Part shown: positions 25,324 to 38,500 of the stretch, one piece after another | Layout of the letters: every line of letters begins with the position of its first letter | Position numbering within the stretch: position 1 is the first letter of the stretch | Position numbers and translations under genes: made by a program | The notes under the pieces: generated by a model | What the model was told of the DNA's origin: nothing | Databases searched by the model: none | Seen by the model: the letters and a program-made list of their open reading frames with translations, nothing else | DNA from: Glandiceps talaboti | Lineage: Eukaryota; Hemichordata; Enteropneusta; Spengelidae | Length of the DNA: 64,000 nt | Direction of reading: 5' to 3' | Assembly (NCBI RefSeq): GCF_964340395.1 | Contig: NC_135561.1 | Location: 206,001-270,000, forward strand

Positions 25324-26149
25324 CCAACACACACACACAGCCAGTTAGTTTCATGTGTTTACTGGTTGTTTAATACAACTATACAGAAACCAATAAGAAA
25401 CTGCACATGGTACACATTACGAATAAGATAGCAATTTCTCACTTTGTCTATTAAAATGAAATAAACCATTTAAACGTACTGTAACTAGATGCAGACATCA
25501 AAACATTGACACCTTTGTGTCTGTGTCTAGTAATGATAATGACATCCATTGTGTCTAGTAATGATAATGTCACCCATTATCTGACTAATTGTATCTAACT
25601 ATACATTTGTGATTTTCTCATTCCACCATTTTCCATCATATCAGAAGATATCAGTGAAATCACGACTGACAACATGCACTGAATCAATAGTTGTTAAGAG
25701 AGGAATGGGTCTAGGAGTGAAGGGGAAACAGAGTGGTAACATTCAGAATAATGCTCTGGTACGGAGATGGTCAGCAGTGTCGGTAGTGTGCCCATCTAGT
25801 CTTTGGAGGTCTTAATACCTTCAACTCTACCTTAGACCACTATATAGTGGTGGCTCTATACCAGCTATCAATCCAGGGATTAATAAATGCAGTGTCTTAT
25901 CACAGATTTAATGTGGGAAATAATATCATTACAACATGATAATAGATATGGTGGCAGTGTTTGGTGGTTTTGTTGACGAAATAGTGAACGTGATAGTATT
26001 TACATTTCACAACATACCCTCCTGTGGGATCCGCATTCTCACTGGCAATCACCAAGCTTTTGCGACGATTGTATTCATTACATGTAATTATCAAGAGCCA
26101 CAAAGGGATAGATAACGTACCTGTAGAGTTCAAGAACTATCGCTACTTA

Positions 26150-26307
26150 CACTATTCCGCTATCCTCACTGACATTTATAAAAAAAAATTTGAATTTTCG
26201 CCCAGTCCTTAATGAACGGGAGCGACAATTCAAAATGTCAGTTCGGCCACAGTCCCTCTATCACCAGATAGGGGAACTGTGGTTAGACCTAGGATAACGG
26301 AATAGTG
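26150..26307. mobile_element. Tc1/mariner-like MITE with nested hairpin
   Basis: Terminal inverted repeats cactattccgctatcc and ggataacggaatagtg are flanked by TA on both sides (26148-26149 and 26308-26309), fitting a TA target. A second hairpin sits inside (ccacagtccctctatc with gataggggaactgtgg). It lies just 3' of the GLYAT-like coding region. 158 bp, no coding capacity. Confidence 0.7.
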
Positions 26308-26362
26308 TATCGATAATCGTTGTCAAGTCTATAGGTAGCTAGGCTAAGGGATACATGTACAT

Positions 26363-27223
26363 TTACAACGATTCATTATTGTTCTTCTTCAAAACTAAAA
26401 CTGTACTTTGATAGTCATTGAACCTAGTAAGACCACAAGTTTGCATGGTTGAATGAGCTGCGATATTATCATTCCGGACAAATGCATACGCGTCTTGAAA
26501 TTGTGATACCTCGAATGCTAACTTCGTCAGAATAATGCTACCGAAGCCATGACGTCGAAATGATGGATCAGTGAAGGCGTAGCCTAGTTCTCCATATTCC
26601 TTGAGTAAAGTCCACGCGACAGGCGTGTTATCATCACTATAAACTGCTAAATTGATGTAGTTCTGCAAGGTTTTGGCATAAGTCGGTGAATAAGGCAAGT
26701 GTAGCATCTTTTTCTCGAGAAATGCATCGTGCTCGGTACGTAGTCTTCCAATGGTAAATCCTTTGGGCAATGGCGGTTCTGAGCCCCGTCTTACATACTC
26801 TGACCTTTTATCATACAGATACATTACATATTTGTCCTCGTGTATGGGAATAAAATCTGATTGCTGCATGATTTCCTTGATTTTTCCCGTGGTGCTTGAA
26901 GGGACAAAAAGAAACTGTATGTAAGGGTTGTCTTTATCGATAATGTTGTCCTGGTCCAGTAAAGTTGAAAGACTATCATTGTCAGTAGTGTATGCGAAGT
27001 ATGCCGTGTTGTAGGGAGGTTTGCAGAAATGTTTGGCTTTACAGACAACGGTTTTACAATATTTGAACTGATCAGTGTCGGTATAGACATATATAAGAGG
27101 CCAGGTATTGTTAGTTTGCAAACTGTTCTTTATCATATAAAACAGAGGATTACATTTGGGCCGCCATCTTGTCAAACATCTAAATAATTCAGGAATTTTT
27201 CTCTGTGCCACAAGAGTACCCAT
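26363..27223 (-). CDS. Glycine N-acyltransferase-like protein (GNAT fold)
   Basis: An open frame of 286 residues from the ATG at 27223 to TAA at 26363. The C-terminal half fits the GLYAT / FR47-like acyl-CoA N-acyltransferase domain: PVAWTLLKEYGELGYAFTDP, then RRHGFGSIIL, the R-x-x-G-x-G acyl-CoA pyrophosphate-binding loop, then AFVRNDNIAAHSTMQTCGL, the usual conserved helix. The N-terminal half (NPLFYMIKNSL, WPLIYVYTD) resembles the GLYAT N-terminal domain. Such enzymes conjugate acyl-CoA to an amino acid acceptor; the substrate here cannot be told. The frame stays open 5' of the ATG to an acceptor-like ttcatag at about 27250, so an upstream coding or UTR exon is possible. It is convergent with BYSL. 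Confidence 0.8.
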   Translation of the reverse strand: MGTLVAQRKIPELFRCLTRWRPKCNPLFYMIKNSLQTNNTWPLIYVYTDTDQFKYCKTVVCKAKHFCKPPYNTAYFAYTTDNDSLSTLLDQDNIIDKDNPYIQFLFVPSSTTGKIKEIMQQSDFIPIHEDKYVMYLYDKRSEYVRRGSEPPLPKGFTIGRLRTEHDAFLEKKMLHLPYSPTYAKTLQNYINLAVYSDDNTPVAWTLLKEYGELGYAFTDPSFRRHGFGSIILTKLAFEVSQFQDAYAFVRNDNIAAHSTMQTCGLTRFNDYQSTVLVLKKNNNESL

Positions 27224-28234
27224 CGTCAAACCTAGTTGTCGGAATTCACCTATGAAATGTATAAAAGAAAAGGAAAAACAACGTTCATTAAATATACTAT
27301 ACGTAAACTAAAACAAGAAAACAATAATATTCAAAATGTATGAAGTTTACTGATATATAACATTTTTGCGGTAAAACATAGCTGTATAACAGATAAAGAA
27401 AGATTTCAATTGATATATGTGTATACATCTATAACTCACATCAACGGGGATTTGAGTACAAGTTATTTCTTTACTATCAGAGTTTAGTGTTGGTAGGCTT
27501 GTCGTTATTCATACAAACGATATATATTATGATGTCACAGATAAGGTGAGAACAAACAACCTGAAGCTAGTAAATATAAAGAAGGACATCACAAAAAATG
27601 TAGTCGTAAAAATCATTTCCGAATGTCATACAGAAATCGTTGTACCCATAACATTGGTATAGTTGCAGATATAGAAAATTCGCTTTGGTGTACGTTAGAG
27701 AACTTTAGGTACCGGTGTACTAACTATGTATAATAGAAACTGTCCTAATTAATTTTAGTTAGAGAGTTATTTTTACTCTAAGGCCATTCATATGTAAATT
27801 AGCAGTTTTCTATAAGTGGTAAACTTCAGAGCCTCGACGAACAGATTTTGCCAGTCTGTTCCAGGTGTAGCTCATCGGATACAATACCAGTGAAGGTACT
27901 GGGTAGACTTTGCGTGGTCTACTGATTGGATACTACTACTAGTGAGAGTAGACTTTGCGTGGTCAACTTGTCGGATACTAGTGAGAGTGGACTTTGCTAC
28001 AGCTACTACTATATTTACTTTAACCTTATTCTTTTACAGAATTTGACCTTAGCGTCAAATGATCAAAATAAACACAGAACACAGAATACAAATAAACCAC
28101 CCCAACAGTATACCCCGAATATACTCCGTCTGCAAGCAGAACTAAAAGTCCATTAACTATGTGACGTTATGTTTTAGGTGTACAAACCATAGACCCTACA
28201 CGGGTAGGGTCTATGTACAAGCTAAGTGTTTATA

Positions 28235-28269
<35 letters not shown>

Positions 28270-28790
28270 AGATTATTTATAACTTTTGAATATTTACTTT
28301 CTCTATTGAACCTTTTTGTAACCAGAACTGTAAACGCATTTCTTTCACAAGGCAAGCCGTCGGGTTTGTCTTTTAATAAAAGAAAAAACATATAGAGTAG
28401 GTCTTTGGATATAGGCACAGAACAAGAGGTACTATGTTCGAGACCCACCAAGGTAAGGTCGATTTTTACACTTTAGAGAATGACAGGTGCAGAATTAGGC
28501 GCGGTAGCACATGTTGATTGCATTGTAACAGTGACAAGGTGGGGCCAGTGCAACATAAATAATTAACAAGCTGCGGACAGTTCCTTTCATGGATTAACGG
28601 TATGCAGACACCGTCTTTCTAAATGAAATTGGGAGCACAGTTGAAACAATGGGGAAGAGTCGGAAAGGAGTATAACTGTATAAACACAGCTTTAAAATCA
28701 ACTCAACAAACATGGTCTGAAGTACAAATCTGACGAAGTGGACACTTATTTATTCACTATTAGCATTACCTTGTTTTTTACTGTTCTTTG
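27224..28790. other. Upstream region of the GLYAT-like gene
   Basis: No further gene recognised. It contains a loose repeat of gtagactttgcgtggtc at about 27905-28000, the CATAGACCCT palindrome at 28188, a (CA)n run at 28236-28268, and an isolated gttcgagaccc near 28436 that resembles a B box but has no tRNA-like context. Confidence 0.6.
28188..28215. repeat. CATAGACCCTA short palindrome (perfect arms)
   Basis: catagaccctacacgggtagggtctatg. The 11-base arms are perfectly complementary around a 6-base loop. Confidence 0.8.
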
Positions 28791-28794
28791 TATT

Positions 28795-29505
28795 AAGTGT
28801 TCATGTTTTGGTCTTTGTCACCGCCCTTACATCAGATAGACTCCTGGTCTTTGTCACTGCCCTTACATCAGATAAACTCATGGTCTTTGTCACCACCCTT
28901 ACATCTGATAGACTCCTGGTCTTTGTCACCACCCTTACATCAGGTAGACTCCTGGTCTTTGTCACCACCCTTACATCAGATAGACTCCTGGTCTTTTGTC
29001 ACCACCCTTACATCTGATAGACTCTTGGTCTTTTGTCACCACCCTTACATCAGATAGACTCCTGGTCTTTGTCACCACCCTTACATCTGATAGACTCCTG
29101 GTCTTTGTCACCACCCTTACATCTGATAGACTCCTGGTCTTTGTCACCACCCTTACATCTTTTACACTCCTGGTCTTTGTCACCACCCTTACATCTGATA
29201 CACTCCTGGTCTTTGTCACCACCCTTACATCTGATAGACTCCTGGTCTTTGTCACCACCCTTACATCTGATACACTCCTGGTCTTTGTCACCACCCTTAC
29301 ATCTGATACACTCCTGGTCTTTGTCACCACCCTTACATCAGATAGACTCCTGGTCTTTGTCACCACCCTTACATCTGATAGACTCCTGGTCTTTGTCACC
29401 GCCCTTACATCAGATAGACTCCTGGTCTTTGTCACCGCCCTTACATCTGATAGACTCCTGGTCTTTGTCACCACCCTTACATCTGATACACTCCCACTGT
29501 CCATA
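28795..29505. repeat. 36-bp VNTR, about 19 copies
   Basis: Unit about 36 bp: ctcctggtctttgtcaccac plus ccttacatctgataga. Because 36 is a multiple of three, long frames stay open. Plus-strand frames repeat SPPLHLIDSWSL or FVTTLTSDRLLV; the minus strand repeats VSDVRVVTKTRS for 177 codons from an ATG. Two units have an extra T (about 28994 and 29031). No flanking splice signals or similarity support a gene. Confidence 0.95.
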
Positions 29506-30890
29506 ACATTTAAATCTCATGCATAAAGTAACCTACTCAACAAATGAGAATGTGTCTTATGTCGAAAGCTTAAACCTCAGAACAGGCAACAATGTTATTA
29601 TTACTGTTGTTTTTGTGTGTCTGTTCATTTTCAACTTCAATCCCAAAATGTAAATTGTAAGTTGGATTCTGATTGACTACACATATGTGCAAACTTGAAT
29701 GTTAACTCCTATGGTAACCGGTCAGATCTAGGAATGGGGCACTCACTTTCAGAACTACGAAATCAAAAACAAATGACAGCATACAAAAGAAATAGTGGTA
29801 AACAAAGAAATCAAGCCATATTTACTATGTCAGTATTTATAATTAGATTCTAATGATTCTAATGAGACGGCAAAGAGTACCAATCACACATTCAAAAGGA
29901 GGAAGAGGCAGGTAATTTTATGACGCTGTGAAAATCCAATATTTCAAAGTCAAAATTCATTTATTTATCGATATCTTCAGCTACAATATAAGTCAGGTAG
30001 ACAACACAAGTAACTTATTGACTAAGATGACAGGTTTGTTACTGCCACTCAAATATAAATTAGTCAAATTCTTTTTTTTTTTGAAAATGAAAAGTCCATT
30101 TGTTTTATCTGATTAGCACATTTACTTCATGTAAATGTACATGTGGGGCTACCCTCCTAAGGAAATAGCTTGAACTATTTTACATTTATAATCTAAAATT
30201 TATAATTGTCAAGATTATTGACAATACTACTATCAAAAGATGGCACCACTGTCACTATGTGTGAATCGTGCCTAGTATTAAATAGAATTATTAATAAGTG
30301 ATGTCTAATAATCATCTCAATTGTTTATCTGTTATTATCTTGAAGGCCAAGGTTTGAATCCCATAGTTTTGTTGAGGCTATTACGATAATTTAATACTTG
30401 ACAATTCTTCTGTTCCTCACCAAATTTTATAGCTTTGCCAGACAACTGAAATCTGTATCCTATTTGGGAAGCTGTGCTTATAAATGCCTGCATCAAAGGG
30501 GATCAAGTGGTGTGTATGTTATCAAGAAAACCACAGTGTACTTCAGAATGGGCTATCAGGTATTAAGGCCAGCTCAGTTTATGAGAGAATTGGATTATGA
30601 GGTTTCCTTAACTAATTCCTTTTCCTCACTTTATATGTCAACTTTTTGACTTCTGGCAAATAAATATGTTAAGATATTAAGCCCTGCCTGTCCAGTTGTC
30701 ATTTGATTACATTTAGTATACAGTCAAATACTGTCAATGGACTATGAGGTATTCAGTCCTGCCGGGTTGAAGAGTCAAATACTGCCAAAGAACTATGAGG
30801 GTTGAAAATTGACAAGAACGTGTGAAATATTCTAAATTGTCGGGGAGTTATCCAGTCCTGCCTAGTCAAGATTTGGATTGATAGCTCCAA
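29506..30890. other. Intergenic region 3' of NMD3
   Basis: No gene recognised. Loose repeats around gtcaaatactg and actatgagg occur at 30690-30800. Probably includes the NMD3 3' UTR near 30700-30890. Confidence 0.55.
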
Positions 30891-32432
30891 CTATTCCATC
30901 ATGGCTGCACCTTCTCCACCAGTGGCATCTTCAAGATTCAAATCATCCATCATTTCTTGAAGACTTATTCGAGGAGCATCATCATCATCACTGCTTGCTT
31001 CTACTGGTACATTCTTGTTATGATCTGAAAAAAAGTAAAGATGTCATCATAGATTCATATGTCACTGATAGTAACTGTTACATTCAAACACCGTTGATGA
31101 TATTTGGTGAGATTATTTGATTCTTTCAACTTTCTATGCTGCTATCTCGATAACAAAGGCAGTAAACACACATTGTGAAATAACTTAAATAATTTTAATT
31201 ACAACATATTGTGATTGAGTTGTTACACATCATACTGGGATGGGTAAGTGTGCACATTGTGTGATACATCATGCTTGTCATTAAACAAAAGGCACTTCAT
31301 CTGGTCATACACATGTATCGCACTTCATCTGGACATACACATGTATCGCACTTCATCAGGACATACACATGTATCGCACTTCATCTGGACATACACATGT
31401 ATCGCACTTCATCAGGACATACACATGTATCGCACTTCATCTGGACATACACATGTATCGCACTTCATCTGGACATACACATGTATCGCACTTCATCAGG
31501 ACATACACATGTATCGCACTTCATCTGGACATACACATGTATCGCACTTCATCTGGACATACACATGTATCGCACTTCATCTGGACATACACATGTATCA
31601 GAAGACTGAATTTTAATATACTCTTACCAATATAGATATTAACATGCTGTCTGTATTCCTGGTCTTCTTCCAGATCTTCTAAGAATTCTGTGTAATCTCT
31701 GAATTGATAAAAGTGCAAGGAAAACATTATTTTAACTCTGCATGTTTCCGCATCGCGACACTTGCCTCATGACTCATGTCACGTTGTTGAAACGGAACGA
31801 ACATTGATATGAGGAATGAAGAGGTGATATTGGGTAATAACTAATTTATCATATGCCTATGCCCAGGAATTCAATGAAAATACAGGAAAAATAAAAAAGA
31901 GCTGCAGCCTACAGGGCTTTATGCATCACGTGAATCTATTGTCAGGTGATGTTTGAGGTGTGTTTTAATTGATATAATACATGTAGTTTCTAGAATTATA
32001 CTCTCAACAGGACAGTGTCTTACTTGACATGATAATATGAAAACCATATAACATGTTCAAAAGTGCAAGTGAAAAATCCAAATGTGATGCCTAAAATCTT
32101 CTATCACCATAAAACCATATTTACAACATAATTCTTTAATAACACTTAAGTACGGCTGCCCTAACAGAGTGATAGATAGTAGTGCCCTCCCTACCTTTCC
32201 ATCTTTTCATCATCAATGTGTTCAGCATTCTTGGCTAGTTTCTTCAGTCTCCAGTTCCTACGTTCTTTCCTTGTGTTTCTATCATATTTCTTCTTCACAA
32301 GAACCTGGTATCAGAAAAAAAACACTTATTTTATAAAAAAATTATTAGATGAATATATTTTATCAGTTGTGAAACTATCATAGCCATTTAGAATATATTT
32401 TATCAGTTGTGAAACTATCATGTATGTATGTA

Positions 32433-32503
<71 letters not shown>

Positions 32504-35500
32504 GAGTATGTATGTACATTCTTTCACATGTTGAAGTCTAAGATCTTCATCCACTGACAACATCACTTACTACATCAGGAATTCTGTCAGCTTTCATTTT
32601 CTCCAAGTTTCTATCATTGACATTGGCACTGGTGAAATCAAAGCCCAAAACACTATCACCAGGCTTCAGGATATGACCAAGATGACTTCTACAGTGGTAC
32701 TGAGCATCATTCATTCCTAAGTCTTGTGAACGAGCTACCCAAACATCAGCTAACATATGCTATAAATGGATTTACAAAGAGAATGGGGAAAACACTGTCA
32801 GTAAATATACAGTACATAATTACATATGAGCATGAACAAATGAAAAGAAAAGAGAGAATGTTTCATTCAAACATTTGAATTCAAGAAAGCATGTGATAGC
32901 TTGATATCAGAAGAATTAACAAATTGATAAATCACCCGATCTGTTCTTAAACTCAAGTTTATATTGTTCCTTAACAAAAACAGGATATTGGCAGATATCT
33001 GGTCGAAGAATTTACATTGACCAATCATCTGATCTCTTCTTTACTTGGTTGATTTGGCTCCTTAAAGAAAGAAGGAGATTGGTTGATATCTGGTAGAAGA
33101 ACTGGCATTGACCAATCAATCACCAGATCTGCTCTTACCTTGGTTGATTTAGCTCCTTCTCCTTTATGATGAGGTATATCCTTTGCATGGATAGGTTCGA
33201 TCTCTAATACAATATACTCTGTAAAATTCTTCTGCTCACACATGTTATAAAATGGAGTTCTCCAAAATACAGGAGCAGTTACATCAGCAACTAAAACATA
33301 AAACAAAACTGTTATTTTCATGCAACACTGCATATGTTACATAGTATGATCAATTGATAGGTTTAGAAATCAATAGTCCATCAAGTTTAAATAAGGCAGC
33401 CATGATATCTTTTCCTTAAAATGACATTTTTTACTGTCTTAAAACATTTCCTTTATAGAGACTTTGTTTTCCCTTGTGTTCAGTCAGATCTATGACTTCA
33501 TCTTTACAACTGTTTCAACACAATAGAGAACCCAAGATAAACATATATTTCGGTGAAGAGGAAACACTGACAGGCCTTGTCTTCCTATGTGTGTGAGTAT
33601 AATGTGTAGCACTTACAAGGCAAATTCTGATTGGCTACTAAAATAAGAGCTGTTACAGTAAAACTATCTGCTGTAAAACATACAACTACATGTGTATTGG
33701 AAGACCATGAATGAGGACTCAGGTGTGTACTGATTAGTTGCTATACCATAAGTGAGGACTCAGGTGTGCACTGATTGGTTGCTATACCATAAGTGAGGAC
33801 TCAGGTGTGTATTGATTGGTTGCTATACCATAAGTGAGGACTTAGGTGTGTACTGATTAGTTGCTATACCATACGTGAGGACTCAGGTGTGTATTGATTG
33901 GTTGCTATACCATAAGTGAGGACTCAGGTGTGTACTGATTGGTTGCTATACCATAAGTGAGGACTCAGGTGTGTATTGATTGGTTGCTATACCATAAGTG
34001 AGGACCCAGGTGTGTACTGATTGGTTGCTATACAATGAATAAGGACTCAAGTGTGTATTGATTGGTTGCTATACCATGAATGAGGACTCAGGTGTGTACT
34101 GATTGGTTGCTATACTATGAACGAGGACTCGGCCATGTACTGATTGATTTCTATAACAAAAGCCAATGATATCTTCGTATTTCATGAGACACCATTCTGT
34201 GAATATTCCAGTCAGTGTATTGTACAGAGAGTTCAACATGAGACATCATGTTACTGTGAGAGTTCAACACTTACTTTGCAGTGTAGATGGGTCTATCAGA
34301 TGAACCAGATTGGAAACACGTAGACAAATACATATCTGACTAATATTACCCAGAGAGTGGGCCAGCTTTGGTGGAAGACACACTATATTATCCTGTAATG
34401 GAAAGAATCAGATGATAAGATAATCTAATAGATATCACAAAGAAATGCCTTTAAAAAAAGTCAAATCATATTTGTCCAGTACAATAAGAGATACTGAAAA
34501 CAGCGAGTTTATTCGTTATTAGTTAGTTTGCCTCCATGTTTTCCCCTACTTCTGTTATTCTTTCCTATTTCATGTAGTTAAACACCTTTGCTTATCCCGC
34601 CACTTTCTTGAATCACTGTATGGACCCCACTGGAATCAAGTCTTTGACTTTTGTGGGTTATCTAAGTAATTCAACAATTTGTACCAGTTTTTATTTGTAT
34701 AGCTGTACTGTCGATCTTGTTTTACTGAAATAAACTAAACTAAACTAAACTAAACAATCAAAGTGTGGAGGTTTGCATGATAAACTTCCCTACAATTTAG
34801 ATCTCTGGCCCTACTGATCGATTCTCGTCTTCCTGTGCTGAAAAGACATTAGTGACAATTTGGGAGTCACTTGCAAGAAAATGTATTGACTCTGAGTAGA
34901 TAATTTCATTGGTTAGGGATGAATATGAACCATGAGTCTATGTACATTCATTCTCACAATAACTCTACAGTTGTTTCTGACAGCCATTTCAAGCTATGTC
35001 TGTTGGGGAAAAATTTCAAGGGCTACATGTATTTTCTTCATGGCAACAGACTCTTCACCCTGTTCTGATATGTTGTTTCTTAACTCACCTTACATACAGG
35101 TACAATTTCCACAGAATGAGTTATTTTGTAATTGTAAGTGTTGTTGTGGGTATCATGGGAAACCAGCTGCATTGACTTCTGAGTCCTATTTGAACAAATA
35201 TAAAATATTTCTGTAATGTCACATTACAAATTAACAAATACCCTTCCACATATTTACATCTTTACATATGTTAGGCTGATGTTAATGCCTTGGAAGGTTC
35301 CAACTGAAGATATGTTTTGCCTTGATATGTTCATAGAAAAATTAAGTACCAGTACAAGATGAGGTTTCAATCAGGAATTTAACTATACAAATTTATCTAG
35401 TACTGTCAATATATTAAAATGAAATTTGGTATATAATACCTGTAATGAGAGTACATTGTCATAGACATTGTTACCTTCGGAACACAGAAAATTTGTAAAA

Positions 35501-38500
35501 TTACCTGCATGGCACCATTGCTTGTAGAAAATTCAGTAATCGTCTAGCTTCTTGTTCAGCATCATAAAAGAAATCCACTCCATCATGGTGTTCTTTGATA
35601 TTGACAGTGGCAGTATGTGCTTTATGTTTCAATATCAACTGTTCCAGGTATAGGAATGTCTTCTTATGTGAGGTCTGTGAATACCAATCAAGATAAAATG
35701 TAAATATAAGGTGCTGCACCAGTGTTCTTACTACAGTTATGATAGTATTAGGACTCAAACTGTATAACGATGTATGAATTTCACATGTTATTACCAACTG
35801 CCAGTGAGGTTGGATTGAGGTTATGTTTCCATCTCTACTTGTCTGTTTTGTCTGGCTGTTTGATTATTAGCAGGATATCCCAAAAAATTGTAAATGGATT
35901 CAGAATGAAACTGTGGAAAGATTTCCTATGAGATGAGGAATGGTTTGTTAGATTTTTGTGTAGATTATACATGTAGTTGTATAATATGTGCTTGCCAGTA
36001 TCATTCATAACCTTCCATTGATTTCACTATGTCCTTTTAGTTGAGAACATTAAAATATATTGCGATGGTGTTAAGGCTAATTTGTAAGTGACACCTATCA
36101 AATCAGTGAAAATCTCATGCAGGTGCCATACCATTGCTATCTTTTTCAGGCTTCACATTGCTCTTTCAGAAAGATAGCAATCATGTGTCATGGCTAACTG
36201 TTTATATGGCAACTTGAAGCTCAGATGTGATATACAGCGAACACCAGTAACTTACTTTCTGTCTTAGCTGTACACATGCATTCCAGTAATCTTTAGCTTC
36301 CACTCTATGACAATCTCTACACATTTGATTATGTACCATGTACTCTACTATAAAGACTTGTTGCAGCACTGCACCACCCATCACTTCTTTCTGAATAGTC
36401 AGCTTTACTTTCAGTCTCTTAGAATGGGGTTCAGTCCATACAAAACCAGCATCTACCAAATGAACCTGTAAAATCAAAATAATCAATAAATAGTTGAACT
36501 TGTACACTATAATATATACAAAGTTAGTGTTTTTGATGCTTTACAATGAATATTCATGAGATGTTTTACATTGAAGGAAATAAAAACTTTGGAGTCTGAC
36601 TCCCATGAGGCAGTGCGGCCTAAGAACAAGATCAACTTGATGTTGCTCTGAAAAATTAGGTGATGTAAAATCCAGAAACTCCCAGTTTATGAAAATGCCT
36701 ATATTTCCAAAGTTGGAAACTATGCCAGTTTTACCAGATTTCCATCTTTCTGTTTCCAGGGTTACAAGACATTTACAAACACACTTAGTTATATATATTA
36801 TGTGAATTATCTGCATGAAATGATATCATCTTTGATTTAATTTGTCATCACTGCTAACTTTGTATACTTTTTGGAATATCTACAATTTGATCTATATATT
36901 TGACTAACTTTGTTGAACATGACTACTTAGACTCACCTTACTGAGTGCCTTCAACCTCTTTAGACACAGTGCTAAAAGTTCTTTAGATTCCAGAGTACAT
37001 GTAACCCATACATCAGGAGGCTGCAAATACCTGTAAGTAGACAATGTACACTTTGTATAGGCAATTATGTCCTGTATGTTACATTGTAAATACTGTATTA
37101 TTCTCCAATATTTTCATTTCTGTAGCTACAAAATACACATGACATACGAATGTTTCATACACTGGAAGATCTGTGTTGATATGTTAGTTTAACCACTCAC
37201 TACCCCATACACATGACATACGTGTGTTTCATACACTGAAAGATCTGTGTTGATCTGTTTGTGCAACCACTCACTACCCCATATACATGGCATACAAGTG
37301 TTTCATACACTGGAAGATCTGTGTTGATCTGTTTGTGTAACCACTCACTACCCTGTGTTTAGCTTATGTGTAGCTACATAGCACAAACAACAATGGATCT
37401 TCCAGTCTAGGGTGTCACTCTTCACTCCTGACTTTGTAACAAGGCCCCCTTATGTCACTTGTATGCATTGTCCTCAGCTGACTGGAGAAATGTATTTGGG
37501 GATATAAATACTATTTTATTCCACAAGTACATGTATATGTTGTAAACTATTAACAACGTTTTAAAACACACATGTTCACATGGCCTTTGAGCACTAGTTC
37601 ATTTCTGTTCAATTAGGTCATTTTGGTAATATTATTTTGATAGGATTTTAATTACATGTACTTTGGTTACACTCTTCATAAGTCTCAATTTGGAGGACAG
37701 TGGTATGTGTACGTGGGGTGCATTACGTCCTCTTGCTCAGACTTGCTGACTATAAATAGGGGTCAAGACATAAAAAGTAACTTGATCTTTTACCTTTCAC
37801 AGCCTTTACAGAAATATATAATACTTTGCTTTGGTATTCCTTCAGTAATATCCACTTGTGTTCGAATACATGACACACACATATTAGCTGGGTTAGGTTG
37901 AATAGGAACTCCACATTGGCAACACAGTCTGTGAAGAAGAATTGGAAATGGTTCAGTGTTTACATGAGTTTTAAAAATCTCGAACAGATAGAGGGGAGAT
38001 GGAGTTATATGCTTGGTAATAATAATAACATTTCCAACAATGTTTTAAAGTGGCCATATGAATGAGAATTGGGTATTTATTTTGGATTTTTAATTTGTAA
38101 AGCAATTTTATCATGGCTTCCTACTTGAAAAATCAATGTGAAACAACATATGTCAAGTCCTTGTTTGTAGTTCAATAACGTGCAAACACATAAGAAATGT
38201 GTAAAATGTTTATTGTATGTACAATGATTTTTCAAGTAGGACGCCATGATAAAATTGTTTTATAAATTAAAAATCCTACCATTCTCATTCATATGGCCAC
38301 TTTAACTCATAAAATAAACTGGCAGATGAAAGCATATCCTACTGTTTCAGTGATTTTATATACATAGGAAGTGACCCAAGTCTGAATTTTCTGATCAACT
38401 GCTCTCATAGCCCAGAGACTTGGTTACATCACTCAATAACATATTATAGATGGATGACCAGCATTGTCAAGCGGCAAGCCAGATAACCAAGCATCTGAGT

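Noticed and set aside
25109-25354. Several frames across the CATA run
   Set aside because: Simple-repeat translation only.
28425-28450. Another tRNA or SINE head (gttcgagaccc)
   Set aside because: Isolated B-box-like word without an A box or SINE body.
28971-29504. 177-codon minus-strand repeat protein and overlapping plus-strand frames
   Set aside because: They follow from a 36-bp unit without stops; no promoter, splice or similarity evidence. Kept only as a VNTR with a low-interest coding question.
31248-31635. 122-codon plus-strand frame
   Set aside because: Produced by the 28-bp minisatellite in an NMD3 intron.
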